From: Portulaca oleracea
Taxonomy: Eukaryota; Streptophyta; Magnoliopsida; Caryophyllales; Portulacaceae
DNA length: 64,000 bases
Direction: 5' to 3'
NCBI GenBank assembly: GCA_029582165.1
Contig: CM055876.1
Coordinates: 12,106,501-12,170,500, forward strand
Made by a program: the position numbers and the translations under genes
Notes under the pieces: model-generated
The model's database searches: none
Seen by the model: only the letters and a program-made list of their open reading frames with translations
Told to the model about the DNA's origin: nothing
Part shown: one piece after another, positions 24,935 to 36,039 of the stretch
Layout of the letters: each line of letters begins with the position of its first letter
How positions within the stretch are numbered: position 1 is the stretch's first letter

Positions 24935-25232
24935 ATTTAGACTTGCATTTTCTTTACAATCTTATTCTTCAAAACTAGCAACTGCGATTTGAAGAACTAT
25001 TTGGTTTCATTTTGATATTTTGCACTTCATTAAGTGAAATTTCAGTTTAGACATGATGTATTATTTTACTATTTTGGAACATCCAATGAATGAAATTTAA
25101 GGTTTTTCTGATATTGTATCTAAATTAAATGCTTGTGTACAACATGTACAGTATATTGTAATGGCCTATTTATAAAGTGCATTAGACTATTTCACTATTC
25201 CCAACAGATATCCATGTTTCAAAATTGCACAA

Positions 25233-25655
25233 ATTGTATTACCAACAGATATATTTGTTGGACAATGTGTATGAAATTTGGCGGAAAATGTTTTACCAAC
25301 AGATGTATTTGTTGGACAATGTGCATGAAATTTGGTGGGAAAATGTTTTACCAACAAATAGTTTTTGTCGGTAATATTTTTACTACCTAGAAATACATTT
25401 CCCAACATTTACATTTGTTGGTATAGGCGACCTATCTCCAACAGATATTAATTGTTGGTATAAAATTCCCAATAACAACAGATCAAACTGTTGGCTTTAG
25501 TTAGCAATACCAACAGATTCAACTATCTGTTGGTAATACTTTTACAATCAGGTTTATTTCCAACAAGCTAGTGACAGATAATTATCTGTTGGTAAAACTT
25601 TTTACCAACATATATTACCCTTTTACCAACAGATAAGCCATGTTGGCAAAAGCCA
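25233..25655. repeat. CACTA right sub-terminal repeats
   Basis: At least twelve copies of ACCAACAGATA or its complement, mostly inverted pairs. The 740 bp ending here is collinear with the right end of the CACTA derivative at 46438. Confidence 0.85.
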
Positions 25656-25951
25656 CTTTTTTTGTAGGCGGTTAGCCAAATTTTACTATGACAGACAAAT
25701 TACGAAGATTAAACAACTGTATTAAAACCTAAAACTGAAATTACACACTATAAATTAATCGAGGAACATCGAGTTTATCCCCTAAACGAAGAAAATAAGT
25801 ACTCATGATAATAAAAACTACGAAAACAATAACGAAAACTAAATAGCAAAACTTAAAGAGAATAAAAATTAAACCGAACATTCGAGTCCTCGAATTCGAT
25901 CTGTTCCTGTCACTCGATTCGATCTCCTTCTCCTCCTCTTTTATTCCTATT

Positions 25952-26430
25952 TAGACCTGTTCAATGGGTCGGGGACCCGCCGACCCGCCCTGCCCCGACC
26001 CGAAAAAATGCGGGTCAAGGTCACAATTTTAGAGCTGACCCGACCCGGCCCGAAAAGAACCGGGGCCCCGATGTATGGTCGGGTCGGGCTCGGGCCGGGG
26101 GTCTGTGACCCGACCCGGCCTGCCGACCCTACTAAATACAATTTTTTTAATAAAATCTTAGATTAAGTTTTAGTTTTTTGTGACCCGACCCGACCCGACC
26201 CGACGACCCGGCTAAAAAAATAAAGAAAATGCGTAAATTTTTATGCTTTTTTAATTAAAAAAAATTATTTTATATATTTGTCTGCTCGTTGACCCGGCCC
26301 GCGGCCCGTAGGGTCAGGGCTTGGGCCGAAGACACCTGACCTGAAGGTCGGGCTGGGTCAGGCTCGGGCCGACGGGTCAAAAACTTCCGGCCCGACTGAC
26401 CCGGCCCGGCCCGACCTTTGAACAGGTCTA
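25952..26430. mobile_element. GC-rich hAT MITE, 8-bp TSD
   Basis: Terminal inverted repeats TAGACCTGTTCAATGGGTCG (left) and, complemented, TAGACCTGTTCAAAGGTCGG (right). Flanks TTCCTATT (25944-25951) and TTCCTAAT (26431-26438) form an 8-bp duplication with one mismatch, as for hAT elements. Both arms are packed with CGGGTCGGGCC-like repeats and contrast sharply with the AT-rich host. There is no transposase. Inserted in the Athila-like solo LTR. Confidence 0.8.
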
Positions 26431-27291
26431 TTCCTAATCTACTAGAACGGCTCCCCGAAGGGAGGAAAATACAAAGATCCCTATTCTAAAAATTGGTGGA
26501 ATAAAACTAATAAATTGTTCACCTCTGAATAATAGAGGCGGACGGTTTTTATTCTCCCCCGAAGGGAGAGAATTCTCTAATAAAACCCTAAAGTAGGACG
26601 TGATTAATCAAAGCGACGGGCATATTTTTTATGTGATACGGACGAGATGCGGCTAGCATGTAACACACGCCAAAGATCGGATGTCGGTGATGAGTCGTTC
26701 TTTGTCTGCTTAGTCGAGGACTTGGGTGTGCGCTGGGTGCTTGACATAAACGTTGTTGTGTACTGCTGCTGGGCGCTGGGGAGTGTCATGGGCACGCTGT
26801 CAGCGTGCTGAACCGGGCGTGAATTTCTGCTGCTAAATGCCGTGAAGAACGCTGCTGGAGGGGAATGGCTGCCAGCGTGTACTGTTCTTTAGGTGCACAA
26901 CGCTTGTTGGCTGTGATTGAGGTGCTTGTGATGTAGAGGTGGGCTGAGACTTGCAATTGGGCCAGCCACCCTACCATGCTTCAACTCTATTTCTCTTTTA
27001 CTTCACTTTCTTTTCATCTATTCTTTAATTTCTCTTCTTCAATCTCCTTAATTCTCCAACTCTCTTTTTAACTTCTTCAAATACTTCTTCCTCCTTTTTA
27101 ATTTCTTCTCCATTTCTTCAATATTCTTCTTTATTTCTTGGTTTTTAGGGGAGTTTCATTAAATCCTGCAAAACACACCAATTCCCGACCAAGTGAAAAA
27201 TATCACATAATTTTGATGTAAAAAGACTAAATTTTATTAGAAAATCGACTAAAATATACAATTTAAATACCTAAAAAATACAATATAAAAT
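26431..27291 (-). repeat. Right-hand body of Athila-like solo LTR
   Basis: LTR sequence between the hAT MITE and the LINE. It carries two CTCCCCGAAGGGAG-like palindromes (near 26451 and 26556) and the 15-bp palindrome CACGCTGTCAGCGTG at 26793-26807. A long pyrimidine-rich stretch follows (27000-27140). Confidence 0.6.
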
Positions 27292-27602
27292 ATCAGCCAT
27301 TTTTTCAAACTAAGCAGCAAATAAAAACAACCATATTGGAAAAAGATCCAATCACATATGCAAAGAAAAGCCTAAGGCATACACACACAGTGAATTTTCC
27401 AGACAAAATGTAAAGAGAGAAACTAAAGTGAGAAACCAAATTTGCCTGACAAAATTTTCCAGAAACAATGAAGAAGAAGAAGCAAGCTTGTTGTAAAGGC
27501 AGTGTAAGGCATTTCCATGGTGGATTCCTCTGTTTCTCTCTCTACAGTACTGTTCTCTTCCAACTTCTCTCTCTAAGAACCATACGAGTAGTGAAAGCAC
27601 AA

Positions 27603-27724
27603 ATGAGAAGTGAGATAGCCATATTCGTAGGAAACTTACCGGAGGAGCTTGACAAACATGCATTAAAGGGGATCTTTGCAAGGATCGGCAAGGTAAAAGA
27701 TGCAGTCATACTGAGAAGAAGAGG
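27603..27724 (+). pseudogene. LINE ORF1, first half of RRM
   Basis: ATG at 27603 opens a frame with IFVGNLPEE (RNP2 of an RNA recognition motif) and GIFARIGKVKDAVILRRR. It ends after two bases of a codon at 27724, where the Athila-type LTR begins. The frame resumes exactly in phase at 40967 after the second copy of the target duplication, where RYGFVHF supplies RNP1. RRM-bearing ORF1 is known in plant L1 elements. Confidence 0.8.
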
Positions 27725-29164
27725 TGATAGGCCGCAAGTGCACGGGTGTACGTGTAGCAAATATCAAGGTCGATCCCACAGGGACTTTTCCTTTCAACGC
27801 ACTGAACTAGCCTTCTAGTTGATCGCTAAGTCGATCCGTTTTTGGTTTGAAATAACTAATTCTAAATCTAATCACAATCAAGAACTAAACAAAAGGGGTA
27901 ATCACACAAACTTTTCGAATTTAATCAAGGTAAAAAGGCGTTCAGGGGATGAAACCTAAGTCAAATAACGAATCAACGATGTGGATTGAACTCTAAATTT
28001 CATTAATTTGCACAATCAAGGTTCGATAATCGCATAGAGTACTTCGCAATGAGATTTTGCCACTAGAGCGAATTGCCAAGACCAACCAAGCACCTACTTT
28101 CGTGGTTATTTTGATTTAGTCAAGGTTAAAGATCAAATTATCTCAAGAACCCTAGTTAAAACTTCTATGTCTAGATAATTTTAATTAGTTTAATCTAGGT
28201 TTTCGGGTAATCAAACTTCTCCTTTCGGTACTTCATTCAACAACCTATTAACATGCAATTGGTGATCAAGCAAAAGCAATAACAATTCAATTCAAAGACC
28301 AAATAGATTGAAACAAACTAAATTCATAATAATTCAATCCGACAAAGTCAATTCATCAAGCAACTTCAAAGGTTCATCCCCTAAACTAAAAGAACTACTC
28401 GCAATTCATGTTTAAAACTACAAAGCAACTGAAATCTAGTCTAGAAAGCATATGGAAATCTATGAGAGGTTGACAAATAAACCCAAGTGAAGAACAAACT
28501 TGCTAGGAATCAACAATGGAGGACTTTTGCTCCTCCACTTCAAAGTATGCTCAAATTGCTCTTCGATCTTCAATCTTCTCTCAATCTTCAATGATGGAAT
28601 GGAATATGGATGATGAATGATATGATTAGGGAATGAAAATGGATGATGATGGATGATTCATCCTCTTTCTCGACCAGAAATCCCCATAATATAGGCAAAC
28701 ATCACTTCAAAACCGCCGAAAATGAAAAGACAGGAGAGACACGGACCGTGCCAGGGTAGGCACGGACCGTGCCCCATGTGACACGGACCGTGCTCCTGTG
28801 ACCGCGGACCGCTACCTCTCCTTGTTGAATTTTTCTCGCTCTCTGGCCATAGACACGACCCGTGCTCTTCCTGGGGCACCCGTGTCACTGCTTGTTTCGA
28901 GCCTAGGGGTACTTTGGGCCATTGTTTGGGCCTTGGATGATCCAACACCTCACTTCTTGGTCCTTTAAGCTCATAACTTGGATCTACACTTGCTTTTTGG
29001 GCTCGGTTTACATCGATTCTTCACAAATTCCCTACAAAACTCACCAAACTCCAAACCAAGTGTAATATGGGAAATTCGGGTATAAAATAACACAATCTAA
29101 TCAAATATTTCCCAAATTCTCATCAAAACAACCAAGTATTCATATATACAAGAAGCACTTATCA
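27725..29164 (-). repeat. Athila-type 3' LTR (1440 bp)
   Basis: Aligns along its whole length with 39525-40961. Contains three CACGGACCGTG palindromes at 28740, 28761 and 28782. On the minus strand a TATA-like CCTATATTATGGGG follows them near 28690. Confidence 0.9.
28740..28792. promoter_or_regulatory. Palindrome array in Athila-type 3' LTR
   Basis: CACGGACCGTG, an 11-bp perfect palindrome around a central A, occurs at 28740-28750, 28761-28771 and 28782-28792, exactly 21 bp apart. Spacers differ, so the palindromes are more conserved than the DNA between them. Confidence 0.6.
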
Positions 29165-31069
29165 AAATCCCACATGCTTAGTCCTTGCTTGTCCCTAAGC
29201 AAGTCCAAACTCAAAAGAAAAGGCAAAGAAAGAAAATAAAGAAAATAAAAGAAAACGGGACAAAAAGACTCAAAGAACTCAAACAAAAGTAAAAAGACTC
29301 AAAAGTAAAAAATTAACAAAAACGAAACTTTTTTATTTAATTACAACTCCTAAGGATGGCAATGATAGAACATTCAATCAACCCAATCTAATCTAAAGTA
29401 CAGCCCAAGAGTGAAAAAGAAGCCAATTTACACAAGTAAATGAAGACAAATTATTCAAGAATGGTACCCATCAAGTTCAACCAATCACCCTTAATCACCC
29501 TTAATCACCGAATGAGATAAGAAGGCATATGTTAAGCATGAAACTAGGTAAGATTGAAGAGCAAACTCACTTTCTGGGAATGTAGAAACACTTCTCTCAT
29601 GTGTTTAAATATAAAAATCATTGAAAGTTCGCTCAAATACTCAAACCAAAGTCACAACCAACCACGTACTTGCTAAGAATCTCAACTCTCCACCGCAATT
29701 TGCAAAGCAACAAAGACAATCAAGAGGACTTTCAAGGGTTGTAACGGGGCTAGGGTTAAGGGTAAAGAGTGGATAATATTTGGGAATTTTGGAGCTAGAA
29801 GCCAAAGCTTGAAATTATGTCTCACCAATTCAACATACATACACTCTCACCACTTAAAATCAATCCAAATCAACCCCACAAACAATTGGAAACTTGCCTC
29901 AAAACAAAAGAAACACAATGTAAAACACTTTATTCTCTTTTTCTTCTTTTTTCCGGAATTCTCCGATTTTTTTTCTTTTTCGCTTTTTTTCTGTTTTTTT
30001 CTTCTGTTTTTTTTCTTTTTTTCATTTTTCTTTCTTCTTGAATGAAACATACACACTTATAAACAACACACACTAGGCAAGCTACCAATTCCAACCAACA
30101 ACCTCAATGCACATGATTTGGGGAATCAAATCAATATTTACAACTCAAACCAATCCCCATCACAAACCAAACCACCAAAGTAACCACAATCAACCCAACT
30201 TCATACTCAACACATTTCAAGCAATGGCTTAAGGGTAGGAAATATATAATCGGCCAAGGCTCATAATATGGGTTCAAGAAAAGAAAAAGTCAAGGCAAGA
30301 AAGGGCTAACTAAGGATATTCTGATGTAAACGGGTGGTCAAGGCTTGCGGGTTCAAATCCTAATGCCTCTATCATCTTGTCAGTGTACAACGCATAGCAA
30401 TTTCAAGGAGATGCAAAGCAAATGAAGGAGGATGCCACAATGGTGAGTCACTCATGAAAATTAGACTAATAAAAATGATTAGTCTTTTCTTTTAGGCTTA
30501 TGTGGACTCACGGGTAGCGCTCAACAATCATTACCTAGTTTAAAAAGATATGCATATGCACAACTCACTCTTACAATAGAAATAAAGGCAATCAGTCTTA
30601 CTATCCTAGCACAATTCTCACAACAATTAGCTTCACAACTCATGTCAATTCACAGTCTTTCACAAACGGGCTATACAGGACCAAATCAAGTCAAAAGAAA
30701 ACTATCACGCCAAATCTTATATCAAACAGTTTTTTTTTTTAATTTTCTGATTTTTTTCAATTTTTTTTTTAAAAAAAACTTTTTACAAGACTCAAAATGA
30801 AAATAAAAAAAAATAAGAAAACGAAAACGAACTACGAAAAGAGGAAATTAAAAAAACTACAAGTAAATCTAGAAAACAAAAGAAATAAAATCAAAACAAA
30901 AGCAAAAGACTCAAAACAAGTTAAAAATCAAAAATAAAAACGACTCAAAACACACATATCCACAAAAAGTTACACAAATCCCCCCATGCTTGAACCGAGC
31001 ATTGTCCGCAATGCGAAACTTCACCCGAGAGGCAAAGGAAGAAAGCACAAAAAGGTCACAAAGAGGGAA
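29165..31069 (-). other. Athila-type 3' non-coding region
   Basis: Between the accessory ORF and the 3' LTR. It holds a near-pure pyrimidine run on + (29932-30042, purine on the element strand) and an A-rich stretch (30726-30960). The minus-strand tract GTGGGATTT next to the LTR edge is the likely polypurine tract. No protein is recognised. Confidence 0.6.
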
Positions 31070-31279
31070 TCATGGAGGCGGAGGAGGGGGTGGGTTGCAT
31101 GTATGGTTAAGCTGCCAATCACGAACGGATCGCATCAAGGCAAGCATCTCATCTTGACTGCGCTCAATCCTACCCTGAGAGTCTCGAAGTGCTTGAAACT
31201 CAAGCTCACAATAAATTTGGAGGTCGTTTAGCCTCTCTTCAAGGGTAGGCTCACCATCACCCTCATCACTTTGCATCAT
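31070..31279 (-). CDS. Small coiled-coil ORF overlapping accessory ORF
   Basis: About 69 aa starting at the ATG that overlaps the previous stop by one base (TGATG, 31281-31277). It is acidic at the start, then a helical Glu/Leu/Arg-rich segment (LEERLNDLQIYCELEFQALR) that looks like a coiled coil, and it ends in seven prolines. It is either a second cistron read by stop-start reinitiation or the C-terminus of the accessory protein thrown out of frame. No family was recognised. Confidence 0.45.
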   Translation of the reverse strand: MMQSDEGDGEPTLEERLNDLQIYCELEFQALRDSQGRIERSQDEMLALMRSVRDWQLNHTCNPPPPPPP

Positions 31280-32340
31280 CACTCATCGTCACCACTCTCT
31301 CCACCCTCGCGGATGGCTAGTGGAGCCTCAAAATCGGGCTGGTTTGGGTCCATGGGAGGGAGAAAAAGGATGTTAGGTATATGTTGGATGGACACATGAT
31401 CATGGGGAAGCCGCATCTTCTCATTGTTAGGGTACCGCCACAAAACAGCAGCCCCGTCCAATGTACACATTTTCATAGAACAAAAGGTCTTAGCATCCAG
31501 AAACAAAGGTCCACCAACTAAATCTCGCTGATGGCGAGCAGGGTCCCAACCAAAATGTCTTGCTAGTACAGTTAGTAGACCCCCCATAACAATATCCCCC
31601 TTCCCCAGGCTAACATGTCGCTCTAAGTGAAGAGCAAAGAGGGCAGCGGGGTTAACATCAGGCTGGGCATAGTACATCCCCCATATCACAAAAAATTCAG
31701 CTTTAGATGCAACATTCATGCTATCACCACGACCAAACATACCACAGGATAGAATCCGCTGAACAACCCGAAAAGTCGGATTACGGATGGCAGTGCATTT
31801 AGACTTGCGAGGGTTATAATCAGTCCTAGTAGTAAGGAACTGCCAAAATGCTTTGGGGTTCCAAACATCATCATCAGGCATCTCCCGCCTCCCTCGATCA
31901 GTTATGATAGGCAGTTGAAAAATCTCAGCAAATTCAGTCAAAGTGAGGGAATGGGTCTCCTCAACGATGTTAAAGCTAATCAAACCCTCCCTAGTGGTCA
32001 AATCTACTTCGAAGGTGCTAAGCACCTCCAAGGTCAGATTACGAAAGGTAGGTTCTCTCATCCGGGCAAAACGCAACAAGCCACATCGATTTAATAACCA
32101 TTCAACATCAGTTAACATACCAGTCGCAGCCAAGAAGGGTTCATGCATAAATCTAGTTGCTACAACTTTCCGCTTGCTTAAAGCAAGGTAACGGTCATAC
32201 ATTTCACCCTCAAGGTTGAATGGATTGTTACCTCGATTAGGTCGTGACGAGCGCGCACTTTTGTCCTTCCCTTTTCCTCCATCAGCCTTCCGCCTCTTAG
32301 AAGACGGCTCCTCTTGAACTGGACCTTTACCCCTAGCCAT
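31279..32340 (-). CDS. Athila-type accessory ORF downstream of pol
   Basis: An intact 353-aa frame in the position of the so-called env-like ORF of Athila elements. It matches the Athila ORF-1-type plant transposon protein region: RYLALSKRKVVATRFM, EVLSTFEVDLTTREGL, FNIVEETHSLTLTEFA, FGRGDSMNVASKAEFF. The N-terminus is strongly basic (KRRKADGGKGKDK), like a nuclear localisation signal. I see no signal peptide or membrane helix, so nothing supports an envelope role. It is the only ORF of this element that is fully open. Its function is unknown. Confidence 0.7.
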   Translation of the reverse strand: MARGKGPVQEEPSSKRRKADGGKGKDKSARSSRPNRGNNPFNLEGEMYDRYLALSKRKVVATRFMHEPFLAATGMLTDVEWLLNRCGLLRFARMREPTFRNLTLEVLSTFEVDLTTREGLISFNIVEETHSLTLTEFAEIFQLPIITDRGRREMPDDDVWNPKAFWQFLTTRTDYNPRKSKCTAIRNPTFRVVQRILSCGMFGRGDSMNVASKAEFFVIWGMYYAQPDVNPAALFALHLERHVSLGKGDIVMGGLLTVLARHFGWDPARHQRDLVGGPLFLDAKTFCSMKMCTLDGAAVLWRYPNNEKMRLPHDHVSIQHIPNILFLPPMDPNQPDFEAPLAIREGGESGDDE

Positions 32341-33950
32341 CCTTCGATAACAAAGGGTTACACATTGTTAGTTATTTACAAAAGTGCAAAAGACTCAAAA
32401 TGGATGGGGTTAGTTTGTACGAACCATCATTGACTCAAAACGAAACAAAGAAACGCGAAACTTAGACTCCGAAGACAAAAATCCAACAAAGAGGTAAGCT
32501 AAAACAATATGTACATCCTAGCAAACCAAACAAACCAAACTCAAAATCAACACTACTTAAAAACACTACTATGGTGGTGAACCAACTATATACAAGTCAC
32601 TACCATAACTAAACTAAGCTAAACTAAAGCAAGAAACAAGTCAACTATACACAATGATTAGATTACTACCACCAAAACTCAATGTATATACATCCAACCA
32701 AGTATACATACTAATTCTTGAGACCAACCACACCAAATTCACAACCAAACCAAACCCAAAGCATAGCAATTGGCTCTTCAAACAATTCAACCAAAACTAA
32801 TTTGAACAATTCACACCAAAATAGCAATAGGGTTCGAATTAACCTCAAGAATTGAATAGGGCCTCAACCAAATCAAATCAAACCAATTAAGAACAAGAAA
32901 CCCTAAATTCAAAAACCAAAACAAAACATCTCTAAAATCAGCAAATTAAGCTAAGAAAACTAAAAAGAAACAAGAATCAAACCTTGTACAAGAGAAATTG
33001 AGAAGAAAGAGGAGGGTTTAGAGAAATTAGGGTTTGGGCGGAAATGGCGTGTGGGTGCGTTGTGTGGTGTGCGAGTGAGTGCTGGTGACGAGGGAGAAGG
33101 CGTGCGAGTGGTGCGAGTGACGAGGGAGAAGGAGAGGAGCAGGGGCGAGCGATGGCGAGGCTGTGTTGCCGTGCGTGCGAGGGGCGGCTGGGCGGGGAGG
33201 CGTGGTGCTGGGCGAGCGTGATGTTGAAGGAGAAGAGGGACCAGGCACACGGACCGAATCAAATAAGAAAGAAAAACAAGCCGCTTTTTTTTTAGGGATT
33301 TCGATGAGGACACGGACCGTGCCACATGAGGCACGGACCGTGCCTCAGTTACCTGATAAAAATTTTTTGCTGCTGGAGTGGCGCACGAACCGTGCCAAGG
33401 GTGGCACTACCCGTGCCTCCTCCACTTCACCTTGTAGGTCTTGAGAACGAATCCCACAACTCTCCCAACTCTCAATTATGCATTTTTTCCTTGAATTCCT
33501 CTCATTTTTTGACAATTCATCCTTCTCCACACAAATTCTTTTCACTCATTTATTTTTCAACTCTCTCACTTTTATTTTTCCACTCACTCTCAATCTCTTT
33601 TTATTATGTTTTTTTTCTTCTTTTCTCTTTTCTTTCTTTCTTTTCTTTCTTTTTTTTTTTCTTTTATTTCCCTAAAACTAATACCTCAAAAAGAAAAATA
33701 AAATAGAAATCCTAGAAAAATACTAGAAAAAGGAAAATAAAAAAGAGAAATGTCTAATAACCCTAGAAAAATCAAAATAATATTAAAGAAAAAGCCTAAA
33801 AAAATTCCAGAAAAATAGGGAAAATTCTAGTTATATCAAAAAAAAGAAGAAAAATGAGGAGAAATTTTAGAAAATCCTAAAAATGAAAATTAAATCTAAA
33901 AAGCTTGGGTTGCCTCCCAAGAAGCGCTTATTTAACGTCCTAAGCTTGAC
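32341..33950 (-). other. Spacer between pol and accessory ORF
   Basis: Non-coding on the element strand. It includes a GC-rich stretch (33020-33250), pyrimidine-rich DNA (33600-33665) and a second palindrome array at 33311-33417. Confidence 0.5.
33311..33417. promoter_or_regulatory. Palindrome array upstream of accessory ORF
   Basis: CACGGACCGTG at 33311-33321 and 33332-33342 (21 bp apart). Then come degenerate copies GCACGAACCGTGC near 33383 and GCACTACCCGTGC near 33404, again 21 bp apart. It is the same motif as in the LTRs, here about 1 kb 5' of the accessory ORF start. Confidence 0.55.
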
Positions 33951-33951
33951 C

Positions 33952-36038
33952 AAGTGCCTCTCAAACCGCACCGGGAGCGGTGAGGTTGAAGTGTTGGCGA
34001 TCTTCAAGAGGTTGACCAACCAAGTAGGGCTTAAGTCTATGGCCATTGACCGTGAATGGCTCGGAATCGTCCCCACAAATCTCAATCGCACCATGGGGGA
34101 AAACCTTCAAACCCGGAAAGGACCCGACCATCGGGACTTAAGCTTGCCCGGAAAGAATTTCAACCTTGAGTTGAACAACAACACTTGGTCTCCTTCTTCA
34201 AATCTTTTCTTGAAAATATGCTTGTCATGCCATCTCTTAGTCCTTTCCTTGTACAACTTGGCACTATCATAAGCCTCCAACCTCAATTCATCAAGTTCTT
34301 GAAGTTGTAACATCCTCTTTTCTCCAACCTTTGCAAGATCGAAGTTAAGAGTTTGAACGGCCCAAAAAGCTTTGTGCTCCAACTCAACCGGCAAATGACA
34401 TGTTTTGCCATAAACTAACCGGTACGAAGTGGTTCCCAATGGGGTCTTGTATGCGGTCCGGTAGGCCCACAATGCATCATCTAGCTTAAGAGACCAATCC
34501 TTCCTTGAACGGTGGACCGTCTTCTCCAAAATGCTCTTGATTTCCCGATTAGAAAGCTCCACTTGGCCACTAGTTTGGGGATGATATGGTGTAGCAACTC
34601 GATGTGTCACCCCATACTTGGCTAAAAGAGCATCAAGAGGTCGATTGCAAAAATGAGTGCCATTGTCACTCAATAAGGCCCTGGGAGTTCCAAATCTTGC
34701 AAAGATCTTCTTGAGGAACTTAATCACCACCTTGGAATCATTGGTGGGTGTTGCAATTGCCTCAACCCACTTCGAAACATAGTCGACCGCCACCAAGATG
34801 TAGAGGTTGTTGTGAGAAGGAGGGAAGGGACCCATGAAGTCTATCCCCCACACATCAAAGAGTTCCACCTCTAAGATGTAATGTTGGGGCATCTCATTCC
34901 TCATGGAAATACTCCCGGTTCTTTGGCACTTGTCACATGAGAGCACAAAACTTCTCACATCCTTGGAGAGTGTAGGCCAATAGAACCCGGCTTGGAGCAC
35001 CTTCGCAACGGTCTTGTCGGTGCTAAAATGACCACCACAAGTAGTGGCATGACAATGGTTGAGCACACTTTGAATTTCATCTTCCGGCAAGCATCTTCTA
35101 TACACTTCATCCCCACAAAGCTTATAAAGTAGAGGCTCCTCCCAAACATATCTCCTCAACTCGGAAAGAAACCTCTTCTTTTGTTGCCATGACATCTCCG
35201 GGGGAAGTACACCACTAACAATGAAGTTCACTATATCCGCATACCAAGGGGTGACTTGATGAGCAAGAACAAAGAGTTGTTCATGTCGGAAGGAATCATC
35301 AATGGGAATATCATCGTCAGTTTGAGCCTCAAGTTGCAATCTCGAAAGATGATCGGCCACCACATTTTGCAATCCCGGTTTGTCTCGGATTTCGAGGTCA
35401 AACTCTTGGAGTAAGAGGACCCATCGAATGAGGCGAGGCTTAGAGTCCGCCTTAGTCAAGAGGTGCCGTAGCGCGGCATGATCCGTGAAGACAATCACCT
35501 TGGAATTGATCAAATAGGAGCGGAATTTGTCCAAAGCAAAGACAACCGCTAAGAACTCTTTCTCGGTGGTGGCATAATTAACTTGAGCTCCATCCAACGT
35601 CTTGCTTGCATAGTAAATCACAAAGGGCTTGTTGTCCTTCCTTTGCCCCAAACCAGCCCCCACCGCATGATCGCTTGCGTCGCACATCACTTCAAAGGGC
35701 AAATCCCAATCCGGTGCTTGTACGATGGGAGCGGTGACCAAAGCTTCCTTCAACCTGAGAAAAGCACTCAAACACTCTTCATTAAAGTCAAAGGGCACAT
35801 CCTTGATGAGCAATTGGGTGAGAGGTTTTGCAATCTTTGAAAAATCTTTTATGAACCGCCGGTAAAAACCAACATGTCCAAGAAAACTCCTCACACCCTT
35901 TACAGAATTTGGTGGCGGTAATTTTTCAATCACCTCCACCTTTGCTCTATCAACTTCAATGCCCTTAGATGAAACAACATGCCCAAGAACTACCCCCTCT
36001 TGCACCATAAAATGGCACTTTTCCCAATTCAATACCAA
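33952..36038 (-). pseudogene. Athila-type RT end, RNase H and integrase
   Basis: A 643-aa open frame (36038-34107). It begins in the RT thumb ([14 protein letters not shown]), then RNase H (residues ~100-235: [48 protein letters not shown]). The integrase follows: HHCC zinc finger (H-x-H .. CDKCQ) and DDE core ([24 protein letters not shown]). The frame stops at GPFRV. Continuation motifs (VFPHGAIEI, NGHRLKPYL) follow one base out of frame down to about 33952, so one nucleotide has been lost near 34110. Confidence 0.85.
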
Positions 36039-36039
36039 G

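Larger units (their letters stand above)
14728..25669 (+). mobile_element. CACTA (En/Spm) element, 10.9 kb
   Basis: Terminal inverted repeats AACTACAAAAAAAGTGG (left; canonical CACTAC with first base changed) and CCACTTTTTTTGTAGGC (right; last two bases changed). Sub-terminal repeats of ACCAACAGATA occur in both orientations at both ends. Inside lie a TNP2-type transposase gene (17288-20825), a TNPA-like gene (21087-24934) and a captured host-gene fragment (16021-16257). The 3-bp target duplication is not recognisable (tct / ggt). In-frame stops in both genes suggest it is inactive. It sits inside the Athila-like solo LTR. Confidence 0.85.

Noticed and set aside
25952..26430. CpG island or rDNA fragment
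   Set aside because: The GC-rich block has hAT terminal inverted repeats and an 8-bp duplication, and its content is a simple CGGGTCGGGCC repeat.
27352..27818. Short frames over the LINE start
   Set aside because: Except for the RRM segment starting at 27603, they are chance frames that cross the Athila-type LTR boundary.
28658..28948. Cysteine-rich protein with HGPC repeats (minus strand)
   Set aside because: It lies inside an LTR. The 7-residue period is simply the 21-bp palindrome spacing read as codons, and the other LTR copy breaks the frame differently.
29809..30056. Hydrophobic or Lys-rich small proteins on both strands
   Set aside because: Translations of a pyrimidine/purine low-complexity tract in the 3' region of the Athila-type element.
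31279..32340. Retroviral-type envelope protein
   Set aside because: No signal peptide, membrane helix or Cys pattern is visible; only its position resembles env.
33027..33444. Pro/Thr-rich or Arg-rich ORFs on both strands
   Set aside because: GC-rich non-coding spacer of the Athila-type element; no family resemblance and no conserved start.
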